NCBI RefSeq assembly: GCF_039939195.1
Contig: NZ_JBDUUH010000003.1
Coordinates: forward strand, 310,001 to 374,000
Direction of reading: 5' to 3'
Source of the DNA: Foliimonas ilicis
Lineage (GTDB): Bacteria; Pseudomonadota; Alphaproteobacteria; Rhizobiales; Rhizobiaceae
DNA length: 64,000 bases
The notes below the pieces were generated by a model, which saw only the letters and a list, made by a program, of their open reading frames with translations, was not told where the DNA came from and ran no database searches. Of the stretch, positions 35,453-43,702 are shown piece by piece. Position numbers and translations under genes: made by a program. The stretch's first letter is position 1. Each line of letters opens with the position of its first letter.

Positions 35453-36403
35453 TCAATCGCTTCCGCCCTGTTGCCACTTCCGTCTTTGCAGACCGAAGAA
35501 GCTGAACAGGATGGCGGCCAACAGGAACGGGATCATGGCGACTGCAATGGCCGCACCTTCGCCGAGTTGTCCGCCGGGAATGGCGCGCTGGAATGAAAGC
35601 GTCGCCATAAGATGGGTGGCGTTGACCGGGCCACCGCGCGTCAGCACATAGATGAGCTGGAAATCGGTGAAGGTGAACAGCACCGAAAATGTCATCACGA
35701 CCGCGATGATGGGGGTAAGCAATGGCAATGTGATCCTGCGAAAGCGCTGCCAGGATGTCGCGCCGTCGAGCGCTGCCGCCTCATGAAGCGATTGCGGAAT
35801 GGTCTGTAGGCCTGCCAGCAGCGAGATCGCAACGAAAGGTATGCCGCGCCAGACATTGGCAGCAATAACGGATGCGCGCGCCAGATTCGGATCACCGAGG
35901 AAATTGATCGGCCGCGAGATGATGCCCCATTCCATGAGCACCCATGAGATGATGGAGAATTGGGAATCGAATATCCACCAGAAGGCGAGTGCGGAAAGAA
36001 CCGTCGGCACCACCCATGGAAGCAGGATGATCGCCCGGAACAGGTTCTTGAACGGCATATGCTCGTTCAGGATCATCGCGAGCCAAAGGCCGAGTGCAAA
36101 CTTCAGGATCGATGCCACGAATGTATAGAGCATCGTGTTGAAGACCGAGATCCAGAAAACGGAATCGTTCCAGAGCCAGATATAGTTTTCCAGCCCGATG
36201 AAGACGCCTGTCCGCCCGATGGACGTATCGGTGAAGCCCAGCCAGACGCCCAATCCCAGCGGATAGGTCAGAAAGCATAGCAAAAACACGCCAGCCGGCA
36301 GCATGAATAGAAAGCCGAGCCCGTTGCGGCTTTGCGACAGGCGTTCGAACATCGTTGGCGCGCGGGGTACTGATGCGGTGCGGGCAGTGTTTGGGCTGGG
36401 CAT
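35453..36403 (-). CDS. Carbohydrate ABC transporter permease (MalF type)
   Basis: 316 residues from ATG 36403 (a start at 36436 would add 11 residues and lies in the post-hairpin leader). It has the CUT1 pattern: LFMLPAGVFLLCFLTYPLG in helix 1, GLENYIWLWND, and the EAA loop HEAAALDGATSWQRFRRITLPLL. It forms the heteromeric channel with the MalG-type permease. A GGAG lies about 10-12 nt before the start. Located directly after the hairpin that follows the binding-protein gene. Confidence 0.9.
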   Translation of the reverse strand: MPSPNTARTASVPRAPTMFERLSQSRNGLGFLFMLPAGVFLLCFLTYPLGLGVWLGFTDTSIGRTGVFIGLENYIWLWNDSVFWISVFNTMLYTFVASILKFALGLWLAMILNEHMPFKNLFRAIILLPWVVPTVLSALAFWWIFDSQFSIISWVLMEWGIISRPINFLGDPNLARASVIAANVWRGIPFVAISLLAGLQTIPQSLHEAAALDGATSWQRFRRITLPLLTPIIAVVMTFSVLFTFTDFQLIYVLTRGGPVNATHLMATLSFQRAIPGGQLGEGAAIAVAMIPFLLAAILFSFFGLQRRKWQQGGSD

Positions 36404-36447
36404 ATTTTGCCGATCTCCGTTTCCGGTTCTGACCAAGGCCGATTGAA

Positions 36448-36477
36448 CGCCGCCTGCCCGAATGAGGGCAGGCGGCG
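36448..36477 (-). promoter_or_regulatory. Strong stem-loop between binding-protein and permease genes
   Basis: A perfect 12-bp stem CGCCGCCTGCCC-N6-GGGCAGGCGGCG lies 10 nt after the binding-protein stop codon. No T-run follows, so it most likely stabilises the 3' end of the binding-protein mRNA and limits downstream expression, as known for malE-malF type intergenic structures. Confidence 0.6.
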
Positions 36478-36486
36478 GCGATTGGT

Positions 36487-37806
36487 CTAAACGCGGTAGT
36501 AGCGGTTTGCCCGCCGTTCTGCGTTGGCGATCGCCTCTTCAGGCGAACGCTGGCCGGTCACTGCTTCTGCGAACATGTCGACCAGAACGTAGTCGGCCAT
36601 CACGCCGGCAGATGCGTAGCCCAGAGGACCGGCATAGCCATTCGGGCGCAAGCTTGCGGAAGCGCGCGAATAGGGCTCGTGGATCGGTGTGGAGGTCCAC
36701 ACAGGATTGCTTTCGAACGCCTTGAGCGGCTGGCAGCAATAGGCGCTCGCGCCCTCGATCCACGCATTCATCTGGTCGGCCTGATACATGAAGGCGAGAT
36801 AGGCCTTGGCCGCTTCAGGGAACTTCGTGTGATTGAAAATCGAGATCGTCGACGTCTGGTGAAGCTCGACCGATTGGCCAACCGGCCCGACCGGCAGATT
36901 GACCGTGCGAATATCCTCCGCAAGTTCCGCCATGGCCGGGTCGTTTTTAGCAGCGTAGTAAAGCGAAACGCCGTTGGCCGTCAGCGACACCTGACCTGCC
37001 ATGAAGGCGCGGTTGTTGTTGATGTCGAGCCAGCTTTCAGTGCCCGGAATGTAGGTCGCATACAGCGCCTTGGCATATTCGATTGCTGCAAGCGTTTCAG
37101 GGCTGTTGATGGTAACGGCGCCCTGTTCATCGACCATCTTGCCGCCATGGCTCCACAGAAGCCAATGTGCATAGTTGTTGCCGTCGCCGACGGCCTTGCC
37201 GTGCGGGAAGCCTGCCGGTGTGCCTTTCGCCTGCAATGCCTTGCACAGTTCGAGAAAGCCTGCCGTGTCCTTCGGGAATTCCTTGAAACCGGCCGCTTCC
37301 ATATGGCTGTTACGGTAGCAGATGGCGTTACCGATGGCGCAAAGGGGAAGGGCGATAAACTGGTCGCCGCGCCGCGCATAGCCTTCAAGGCCCTCATACC
37401 AGCCGCCATTGGCCGCGCCGATGGAAGTGCCAAGATCGGTAACGTCGATCAGCTTGTCGGGGTATTGATGCGCATCGTCGAACCAGCCCATCACCATGTC
37501 AGGACCGGAACCGATATTCGCGGCGACCGCGGCTTTCGGGCGAACGTCTTCCCAGCTTTCCTGATCGATCCGAACCTCGACGCCGGTTGCCTCGGTGAAG
37601 GCCTTCGTATTGGCATTCCAGGCTGCTTCCTCGGCCTTTACGAAAGGCACCCATCTGAGAAGTCGAAGGCTGGCGCCTTCCTCGGGCGTGAATGTCGGAA
37701 TGCCGTTTTGAGCAAAAGCCTTGCCGATGCCCAGATTTCCTCCCAGCGCCGCCGTAACGGCGAGACCGGTCGTTCCTGCTAGAATCTGTCTGCGATTGAT
37801 TGCCAT
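36487..37806 (-). CDS. Carbohydrate ABC transporter substrate-binding protein
   Basis: 439 residues from ATG 37806, which has AGGAGG about 8 nt upstream (the frame is open to 37923 but without a ribosome site). The N-terminus MAINRRQILAGTTGLAVTAAL has an RRQ pair and alanine-rich core with FAQ cleavage, suggesting Tat export. The mature part is a family-1 extracellular sugar-binding protein (WNANTKAFTEATGVEVRID, GPDMVMGWFDD, KDTAGFLELCKALQAKGTP). It confers specificity on the CUT1 importer encoded around it; gene order is SDR, ATPase, binding protein, permeases. The regulon's enzymes suggest a sugar acid or polyol as substrate. Confidence 0.88.
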   Translation of the reverse strand: MAINRRQILAGTTGLAVTAALGGNLGIGKAFAQNGIPTFTPEEGASLRLLRWVPFVKAEEAAWNANTKAFTEATGVEVRIDQESWEDVRPKAAVAANIGSGPDMVMGWFDDAHQYPDKLIDVTDLGTSIGAANGGWYEGLEGYARRGDQFIALPLCAIGNAICYRNSHMEAAGFKEFPKDTAGFLELCKALQAKGTPAGFPHGKAVGDGNNYAHWLLWSHGGKMVDEQGAVTINSPETLAAIEYAKALYATYIPGTESWLDINNNRAFMAGQVSLTANGVSLYYAAKNDPAMAELAEDIRTVNLPVGPVGQSVELHQTSTISIFNHTKFPEAAKAYLAFMYQADQMNAWIEGASAYCCQPLKAFESNPVWTSTPIHEPYSRASASLRPNGYAGPLGYASAGVMADYVLVDMFAEAVTGQRSPEEAIANAERRANRYYRV

Positions 37807-37891
37807 GAGTCTTTCCTCCTTGGTTCGGAACGGTTCTCCTTGACGCGGCTCATGTTCCGTAGTGACCGCGCTTTTCTTCACCTCACACACT

Positions 37892-38956
37892 TTATGCCGC
37901 CAGCCGCGCCCCCGACTTTGCATCGAATAGATGCGCGGAATCAGGATTGATCGATACGTTGAGCATTTCGCCGGGCTTGGCGGTTACGCGCTCACGGAAA
38001 ACGCAGGTGATTTCGCTCGTTCCGAGCTTGGCAACCACCTGACTTTCCGAGCCGGTTGGCTCAACCACGATGACCTGCATCTGAACCGACCCGCCAAGTA
38101 CGATGCCTTCGGGCCGAATGCCGTAGACGAGTTCCTTGCCCTTAGCTTCCGCAGCACTGCGTGCAACAGGCAGGCCTACGCCATCACTGGTGATAAACCG
38201 GTTCGGATCGGAAGGGTCGAGCTTGCCATGCAGCATGTTCATCGCTGGTGAGCCGATAAAACCTGCCACGAAAAGATTGTTGGGCCGGTCATAAAGCTCT
38301 AGCGGCGCGCCGATCTGCTCCACTAAGCCGTCATGCATGACGACGATCTTGTCGGCCATGGTCATAGCCTCGATCTGATCGTGCGTGACATAGACCGTCG
38401 TGGTGGTCAGGCGCTGGTGAAGATTTTTGATCTCGGTGCGCATGGAAACGCGCAGCTTTGCGTCAAGATTGGAAAGCGGTTCGTCGAACAAAAACACCTG
38501 CGGATCGCGAACGATGGCGCGCCCCATGGCAACGCGCTGCCGCTGCCCGCCGGAAAGCTGGCGGGGGTAACGATCAAGAAGGTTTGAAAGTCCAAGGATC
38601 GAGGCTGCCGGTTTGACACGCTCCTCTATCTCGGCTTTCGATGCGCTCTTGAGAATCAGAGAAAACGCCATATTCTCGGCAACCGTCATATGCGGATAGA
38701 GCGCATAATTCTGGAACACCATCGCGATGTCGCGGTCTTTGGGCGGCAGATTGTTGACGACGCGGTCGCCGATCCGGATTTCCCCGGATGTTATGTGCTC
38801 AAGGCCTGCCAGCATTCTAAGTAGTGTCGATTTTCCGCAACCGGATGGACCGACCAGAATGACGAACTCGCCGTCTGCGATATCGACGCTCACACCCCTG
38901 ATGACAGGATGCGATCCAAATGACTTGCGTACGTCGGCGATTTCGACTGACGCCAT
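37892..38956 (-). CDS. Carbohydrate ABC transporter ATP-binding protein (UgpC/MalK type)
   Basis: 354 residues. Walker A GPSGCGKSTLL, Q-loop MVFQNYALYPHMTVAENMAF, signature LSGGQRQRVAMGRAI, Walker B VFLFDEPLSNLDAKLR, switch histidine in YVTHDQIEAMT, followed by a C-terminal TOBE/MalK regulatory domain (FIGSPAMNMLHGKL, YGIRPEGIVLGG). It energises the CUT1 permeases. It lies between the SDR gene (67 nt upstream) and the binding-protein gene. Confidence 0.93.
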   Translation of the reverse strand: MASVEIADVRKSFGSHPVIRGVSVDIADGEFVILVGPSGCGKSTLLRMLAGLEHITSGEIRIGDRVVNNLPPKDRDIAMVFQNYALYPHMTVAENMAFSLILKSASKAEIEERVKPAASILGLSNLLDRYPRQLSGGQRQRVAMGRAIVRDPQVFLFDEPLSNLDAKLRVSMRTEIKNLHQRLTTTTVYVTHDQIEAMTMADKIVVMHDGLVEQIGAPLELYDRPNNLFVAGFIGSPAMNMLHGKLDPSDPNRFITSDGVGLPVARSAAEAKGKELVYGIRPEGIVLGGSVQMQVIVVEPTGSESQVVAKLGTSEITCVFRERVTAKPGEMLNVSINPDSAHLFDAKSGARLAA

Positions 38957-39023
38957 AAATTACTCCTCCCTAGAAATTCTGCCTCCGATGCCGACCGTGC
39001 TCCCCTCCGTTCGGCGGCGTCTT

Positions 39024-39794
39024 TCACCCCCTGCCGACGAAGGGCATTTCGTTTGCCATCACGGTCATTGTCAGAACGTTGGTACTGAGCGGCAGGCCGG
39101 TCATGTAGACGACGGCTTCACCGACATGCTTCGGGTCCATCGTCGCCTCCGGCGCGATGCGTCCGTCCGCCTGAAGCACGCCTTTGGCGATTGTCGTTGT
39201 CATCAAGCTTGCCGCATTGCCGATATCGATCTGCCCGCAGGCAATATTGAAGGCGCGGCCCTCCAGCGATGTCGCCTTGGTCAGGCCGGTTATCGCGTGT
39301 TTGGTTGCAGCGTAAGGTGCCGAATTAGGACGCGGCGTGGTGGCCGATACAGAGCCATTGTTGATGATGCGCCCGCCTTGCGGTCTCTGCTTTTTGAATA
39401 TTCGGACAGCTTCCTGCGTACACAAAAACGCGCCTGTCAGATTTGACCCGACGACGGCATTCCAATCCTCATAGGAAACGTCTTCGAGAGGAACTGGCGG
39501 GGCGTTGATGCCTGCATTATTGACCAGAACATCAAGCCTGCCGAAGCGGCTTATCGTTTCGGCAAAAAGCGCTTTTACGGAAGAAGGGTCTGCGATATCG
39601 GCGACGATTGAGCTGACCGATTTTCCGCCGTTCGAAAGCTCGGCAGCCGTCTTTTCGAGCACCTCGGCGCGTCTGCCGGTTATAATCACCCTGTGTCCGG
39701 CTTCTGCCAATGCATGCGCTATTGCGCGGCCTACACCAGTTCCGCCACCTGTCACGATACTGACTGCACCGCCTCCCGCAGATGCATCACTCAT
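39024..39794 (-). CDS. SDR-family oxidoreductase of the LacI-controlled uptake operon
   Basis: 256 residues, classical SDR: TGGGTGVG cofactor motif near residues 15-22, NNAG in VLVNNAGINAPP, serine in NGSVSATTP and YAATK (Tyr/Lys pair). The C-terminal region (MDPKHVGEAVVYMTGLPLSTNVLTM) resembles enzymes acting on small polyols or hydroxy acids. It is the first gene of the transport operon, 87 bp downstream of one LacI-type palindrome, so it probably oxidises the imported compound or an early intermediate. Exact substrate unknown. Confidence 0.88.
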   Translation of the reverse strand: MSDASAGGGAVSIVTGGGTGVGRAIAHALAEAGHRVIITGRRAEVLEKTAAELSNGGKSVSSIVADIADPSSVKALFAETISRFGRLDVLVNNAGINAPPVPLEDVSYEDWNAVVGSNLTGAFLCTQEAVRIFKKQRPQGGRIINNGSVSATTPRPNSAPYAATKHAITGLTKATSLEGRAFNIACGQIDIGNAASLMTTTIAKGVLQADGRIAPEATMDPKHVGEAVVYMTGLPLSTNVLTMTVMANEMPFVGRG

Positions 39795-39880
39795 GAAGGC
39801 TTTTTCCGTCTGATTGCATGTCCCATCCCTATGTCGGCTCGTTTTTTCGCCGGCTGCTTTTTATGCCGCCTGATGTGAAT

Positions 39881-39892
39881 GGCAGCGCTGCC
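39881..39892. promoter_or_regulatory. LacI-type operator, copy 1
   Basis: Perfect 12-bp palindrome GGCAGCGCTGCC in the divergent region between the SDR/ABC operon and the lacI-type gene, 87 bp upstream of the SDR start. Its CG centre is typical of LacI-family operators. The same core recurs at 39937-39948 and 45564-45575. Confidence 0.75.
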
Positions 39893-39934
39893 GTCAATCG
39901 GTAACGCATCGACGAGAGGCTGGCAAGACGAGAA

Positions 39935-39950
39935 TTGGCAGCGCTGCCAA
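39935..39950. promoter_or_regulatory. LacI-type operator, copy 2
   Basis: Perfect 16-bp palindrome TTGGCAGCGCTGCCAA, 60 bp upstream of the lacI-type start codon. Centre-to-centre distance to copy 1 is 56 bp, so a bridged or cooperative arrangement and autoregulation are possible. Confidence 0.78.
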
Positions 39951-40009
39951 GTTAGGCTAGAAGAAGTTTGCAACACGGGTTCGAACCCAGAGAAGTGGAA
40001 GAAGAAAAC

Positions 40010-41023
40010 ATGGCGGAAACGCCCAGGGGGCCAAAGGCGGGCAGGGCGGTAACGCTCCAGGAAGTGAGCGAGGCAGCGGGGCTCGGAATGAGTACCGTGT
40101 CGCGGGTTTTGCGCAATCACGGTTCTTTTTCAGCCGATACGCGAGACCGGGTCATGCAGGTCGTCGAACGCCTCGGCTACGTTCCCAATCGTGTTGCAGG
40201 CACGCTTGCGTCCGCCGGGTCGAACCTTGTCGGCATCGTAATTCCATCTCTTCACAATATCGTTTTTCCCGATCTTCTGAGCGGCGTTGCACGCACGCTC
40301 GACCCGACTGGTTATCAATCGGTCATCGGCGTTACCGATTACGATCTCGCTCGGGAGGAAGCGCTCATCCAGTCCATGCTGGCGTGGCGCCCTGCCGGGT
40401 TCCTGATCGTCGGTCTGGAGCATACGGAAAAGACGCGGGCAATGTTGCGTGGCAGCGGCGTGCGCATCGCAGAAATGCTTGATACGGATGGCGAGGGCAT
40501 GGACATGGTCGTCGGCTTTTCGCAGCGTCGAGCAGGTGCGTTGAGCGCGCGACATCTTCTGCAAAGAGGTTATCGATCCATCGCCTATATAGGCCCTGCA
40601 TTCAGCGCCGATTCACGATCTTCAAAACGCTATGACGGTTTTCGCGCCGTGCTTGCTGAAAATGGGACGGACTTCATAGATATCGAGTTGATTGCAGGCA
40701 CCTCGTCAACCGAAGCGGGTCGCGATGCCTTGGCCAAGCTTCTGTCGCGCCGCAAGAAGATCGACGCGGTCTATTTTTCCAACGACGATTTCGCAATGGG
40801 TGGCGTTTTTCACTGCATCGCGTCGGGCATTTCCGTGCCGTCAGACCTTGCGATCATGGGCTATAACGGCCTCGATATTGGACGCTTTGCGCCCCAGCCG
40901 CTGACCACGGTTCTAACGCCGCGTGCAGAAGTAGGCGAAATCGGCGCGCGGCTGGTGCTTGAAGGCGGACCATCCACCGTGGTCGAAACGGCCTTCGAAC
41001 TGATCGAAGGCGCGACGACCTGA
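40010..41023 (+). CDS. LacI-family transcriptional regulator
   Basis: 337 residues from ATG 40010 (purine-rich GGAAGAAG just upstream; a TTG at 39968 would add 14 residues). The N-terminal DNA-binding domain is TLQEVSEAAGLGMSTVSRVL with hinge region NRVAGTLAS, followed by the periplasmic-binding-protein-like effector domain (VGIVIPSLHNIVFPDLLSGV, YIGPAFSADSRSSKRYDGF, YFSNDDFAMGGVFHC). The GntR/gluconate-regulator branch of LacI is suggested. It is divergent from the sugar ABC operon and tail-to-tail with the catabolic operon. The shared palindromes at 39881, 39935 and 45563 indicate that it controls both operons and itself, relieved by a sugar or sugar-acid ligand. Confidence 0.92.
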   Translation: MAETPRGPKAGRAVTLQEVSEAAGLGMSTVSRVLRNHGSFSADTRDRVMQVVERLGYVPNRVAGTLASAGSNLVGIVIPSLHNIVFPDLLSGVARTLDPTGYQSVIGVTDYDLAREEALIQSMLAWRPAGFLIVGLEHTEKTRAMLRGSGVRIAEMLDTDGEGMDMVVGFSQRRAGALSARHLLQRGYRSIAYIGPAFSADSRSSKRYDGFRAVLAENGTDFIDIELIAGTSSTEAGRDALAKLLSRRKKIDAVYFSNDDFAMGGVFHCIASGISVPSDLAIMGYNGLDIGRFAPQPLTTVLTPRAEVGEIGARLVLEGGPSTVVETAFELIEGATT

Positions 41024-41028
41024 AACAA

Positions 41029-41772
41029 TTAGTAGACTGCGCGGCCGCCCGATATGTCGAACACGGCACCAGTGGAAAACGAGCATTCCTCGGAGGCCAG
41101 CCAGACGATCATTGCTGCAACTTCCGAAGGCTCGACAAACCGATGCAGCGGAATTTTCGACAGCATGTAGTCGATATGGGACTGCTCCATCTGGTCGAAA
41201 ATTGGCGTACGCGCGGCAGCGGGCGTGATGCAATTTACAAGCACGCCCGAACCGGCAAGCTCCTTGCCCAGAGATTTGGTGAGCGCGATGAGCCCGGCCT
41301 TCGACGCCGAATAATGCGAGGCGTTGGGGTTGCCTTCCTTACCGGCGATAGAGGCAATATTGACGATGCGGCCATAGCCGCTTTTCATCATATGCGGCAC
41401 GACAGCCCTGCTGGTGAGATACGGCGCCACCAGGTTGACCTCGATGGTGCGGCGCCAGACATCCGGTTCGAGTTCCCAAGTCTTTGCATTGCCGCCCGTA
41501 ATTCCGGCATTGTTCACGAGAATGTCGATATTGCCGGATGCCGCGACTTGATTGGCGGCATCGGCAACAGCAGATTCATCCGTCAGCTCGACTCTTCGCC
41601 CGCTGGCTTTAGCGCCAAGTTTTGATACTGCATCGCTGATCGCAGCTTCATCGATGTCCCAGATGATGGCCGAGCCGCCGCTCGCGATGATCCGCTCTGC
41701 AGTCGCAAAGCCGATGCCTCGCGCGCCGCCGGTGACGATTGCCGTGCGACCTTCAAGATCGATCCTGTTCAA
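41029..41772 (-). CDS. SDR-family oxidoreductase of the sugar-acid operon
   Basis: 247 residues: TGGARGIG (14-21), LVNNAGITGG, serine in NIASIAGKEGNPNA, YSASK, and a C-terminal TGAVFDISGGRAVY typical of sugar/polyol dehydrogenases of the SDR class. It ends the four-gene operon that starts with the dehydratase and overlaps its neighbour as ATGA (41769-41772). A role as NAD-dependent dehydrogenase on a hydroxy- or keto-sugar-acid intermediate is likely. The gene ends 5 nt from the convergent lacI-type gene. Confidence 0.88.
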   Translation of the reverse strand: MNRIDLEGRTAIVTGGARGIGFATAERIIASGGSAIIWDIDEAAISDAVSKLGAKASGRRVELTDESAVADAANQVAASGNIDILVNNAGITGGNAKTWELEPDVWRRTIEVNLVAPYLTSRAVVPHMMKSGYGRIVNIASIAGKEGNPNASHYSASKAGLIALTKSLGKELAGSGVLVNCITPAAARTPIFDQMEQSHIDYMLSKIPLHRFVEPSEVAAMIVWLASEECSFSTGAVFDISGGRAVY

Positions 41773-42674
41773 TTCTTCGGCCTTTCGGTTCGAACGATGC
41801 CGTTCAGTTCGGCCACGACATCGGAAAGCATCGGCAGATAATCGTCGCCATGGCCGGTTGCCTCGGCCGTCGCCAGAACATTTTTGACGCTCGAGGAAAT
41901 ATTCGACGCGATGCCATTTTCATTGGCCAGTGAAACGACGTAGCGCATGTCCTTATGCGCGTTGCGCAGCGTGAATTTATGTGCGTCACTGTCGCGCTCG
42001 ACCACATATTTCATGAAGGTCTGGTAGAAACCGCAATCCATGCGCCCGCCACCGACGACACTGTGAAAAACCTCTGCCGTCACGCCGCTTTTCGCACCGA
42101 TTGCTAAGGCTTCCGAATAAAGCGCGGCATAGCCGAGCGAAACGAAATTGTTGAGCAGCTTCATCGTGTGCCCCGCGCCGACTTCACCGACACGCACGAT
42201 CTTTCCGGCCCAGGTTTCGAACAGCGGATGAAGGCGCTCGAAATCTTCCTGCGATGCGCCAACCATTGCGTCGAGCGTGCCCTCCCATGCCTCCTTAGGC
42301 GTGCGTGAAAGGGGCGCATCGACAAAGGCGATACCAACCTCCTTGCATGCTTTGGCAAGGCTCGCTGTCGAGACGGGGTTGCTCGTCGAGCAATCGACGA
42401 TCGTCTTTCCCGAAGCGCTTGCATTGATGATTTCGCCGACCGCCGCCTCGACCTGCGGACTGCCGGGCAGGCACAGAAAGATCACATCGGAGTTTGCAGT
42501 GAGCGACGCAATATTTTCCGCAACCGCCGCGCCGCGCGACTTCAAATCGTCGATCGGCTTGGGGTTACGGTGCGGCAGCACGGTCAGCGGATAGCCAGCC
42601 TCGATTATGTTTTTGGCCATGCCGTGCCCCATCAGCCCGGCACCGATGAAACCTACACGTGATAGGCCGCTCAT
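41769..42674 (-). CDS. 3-hydroxyisobutyrate-dehydrogenase-family NAD(P) oxidoreductase
   Basis: 301 residues from ATG 42674, which overlaps the DenD-like stop as ATGA. The N-terminal Rossmann motif is VGFIGAGLMGHGMAKNI. The beta-hydroxyacid dehydrogenase substrate-binding region DAPLSRTPKEAWEGTL departs from the usual DAPVSGG form, and the catalytic lysine region is GAGHTMKLLNNFVSLGYAAL (K in MKLLNN). Relatives include tartronate semialdehyde reductases and L-threonate dehydrogenases. Within this operon it may act on a short hydroxy acid such as a tetronate or tartronate semialdehyde. The altered DAPLSRT motif makes the substrate uncertain. Confidence 0.88.
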   Translation of the reverse strand: MSGLSRVGFIGAGLMGHGMAKNIIEAGYPLTVLPHRNPKPIDDLKSRGAAVAENIASLTANSDVIFLCLPGSPQVEAAVGEIINASASGKTIVDCSTSNPVSTASLAKACKEVGIAFVDAPLSRTPKEAWEGTLDAMVGASQEDFERLHPLFETWAGKIVRVGEVGAGHTMKLLNNFVSLGYAALYSEALAIGAKSGVTAEVFHSVVGGGRMDCGFYQTFMKYVVERDSDAHKFTLRNAHKDMRYVVSLANENGIASNISSSVKNVLATAEATGHGDDYLPMLSDVVAELNGIVRTERPKN

Positions 42675-43636
42675 CGGGCCGCCTCGAGATCGGCGATATG
42701 CGCGCGGATGATGGCGCTGAAATCGCTGTCTGCCGTAAAGCCTGCCTCCAACGCCCGTTCGGGCGTGAAATCGCGCGGCCATCCGGCAACGATCTTTTCG
42801 ATTGCCTCGTCGGGAACATGACGGATGCGCCCGGCAACCTCTTCGCCTGCGACCTCGCGCAAGGCTTCGATCATTTCTTTTACGGTGATCGACAGGCCGG
42901 GCATGGTCAGCGTTCGACGGGTACCGAGCGCTTCAGAATCCAGCGTTGCCGCGTGGATCAGAAAGCCAACTGCCGCCGATGGGCTGGCCACCCAATGGCG
43001 CACATCGTCACTGACCGGCAACACGGCATCCTGTCCGTTCAGCGGTTCGCGTATAATGCCTGAGAAGAAGCTGGAAGCCGCCTTGTTGGGCTTGCCCGGT
43101 CTCACGACGATCGTCGGCAGGCGAATGCCCACGCCGTCGACAAAACCTTTGCGCGAGTAGTCGGCCAGCAGCAATTCGCAGATCGCTTTTTGAGTGCCGT
43201 AGCTGGTTAGCGGCGCTTGCAGGAACGTGTCGCTGATCGCTTCTTCGAACGGCGAGCCGAATACGGCGATGGACGAGGTGAAGACGAGGCGAGGGCGGTA
43301 GCCGTCTCCCTGATTGCGGATGGCTTCGAGCAGATAGCGCGTGCCATCGAGATTGATGCGATAGCCTTTTTCGAATTCGACTTCCGCTTCGCCGGATACG
43401 ATCGCTGCGAGATGGAAGATGACGTCAGGGCGCGCTTCGATCAATTTCTTGATCGTCGCCTCATCGGAAATATCGCCTGACTCCGAAGAAATCGTCGCAC
43501 CACTCAGTCGTGGCTCGACGACGTCGAAAAGATGCATCGCACCAATCTTCTTGCCGCCAAGTTCGCCCGTCTCAACAAGCTTCTCGGCCAGCCTGTGCCC
43601 AACCATTCCGGCAGCGCCGATTATCAGAACTCGCAT
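42671..43636 (-). CDS. denD: DenD-like NAD-dependent dehydrogenase (extended SDR)
   Basis: 321 residues from ATG 43636, preceded by GGGAGG 6 nt upstream. It is an extended SDR: IGAAGMVGHRL cofactor motif at 6-16, VFTSSIAVFG, TSYGTQKAICELLL (YxxxK) and RLPTIVVRPGKPN. The overall pattern (EARPDVIFHLAAIVSGEAE, GYRINLDGTRYLLEAIR) strongly recalls the Agrobacterium protein of known structure assigned as D-erythronate dehydrogenase, which oxidises D-erythronate to 2-keto-erythronate. It is the second gene of the catabolic operon. The kinase and isomerase partners of the known erythronate pathway are not in the window, so the symbol denotes family resemblance, not proven function. Confidence 0.75.
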   Translation of the reverse strand: MRVLIIGAAGMVGHRLAEKLVETGELGGKKIGAMHLFDVVEPRLSGATISSESGDISDEATIKKLIEARPDVIFHLAAIVSGEAEVEFEKGYRINLDGTRYLLEAIRNQGDGYRPRLVFTSSIAVFGSPFEEAISDTFLQAPLTSYGTQKAICELLLADYSRKGFVDGVGIRLPTIVVRPGKPNKAASSFFSGIIREPLNGQDAVLPVSDDVRHWVASPSAAVGFLIHAATLDSEALGTRRTLTMPGLSITVKEMIEALREVAGEEVAGRIRHVPDEAIEKIVAGWPRDFTPERALEAGFTADSDFSAIIRAHIADLEAAR

Positions 43637-43702
43637 CAATATCCTCCCTTGCTGCCGGTCGAGATCCGACCGGCGTTTTGTCTCCAGCCCAAACTGCCCG
43701 TG

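Noticed and set aside
36679..37782. 367-codon plus-strand frame opposite the sugar-binding protein
   Set aside because: No family resemblance, and the true gene on the minus strand has ribosome site and signal peptide.
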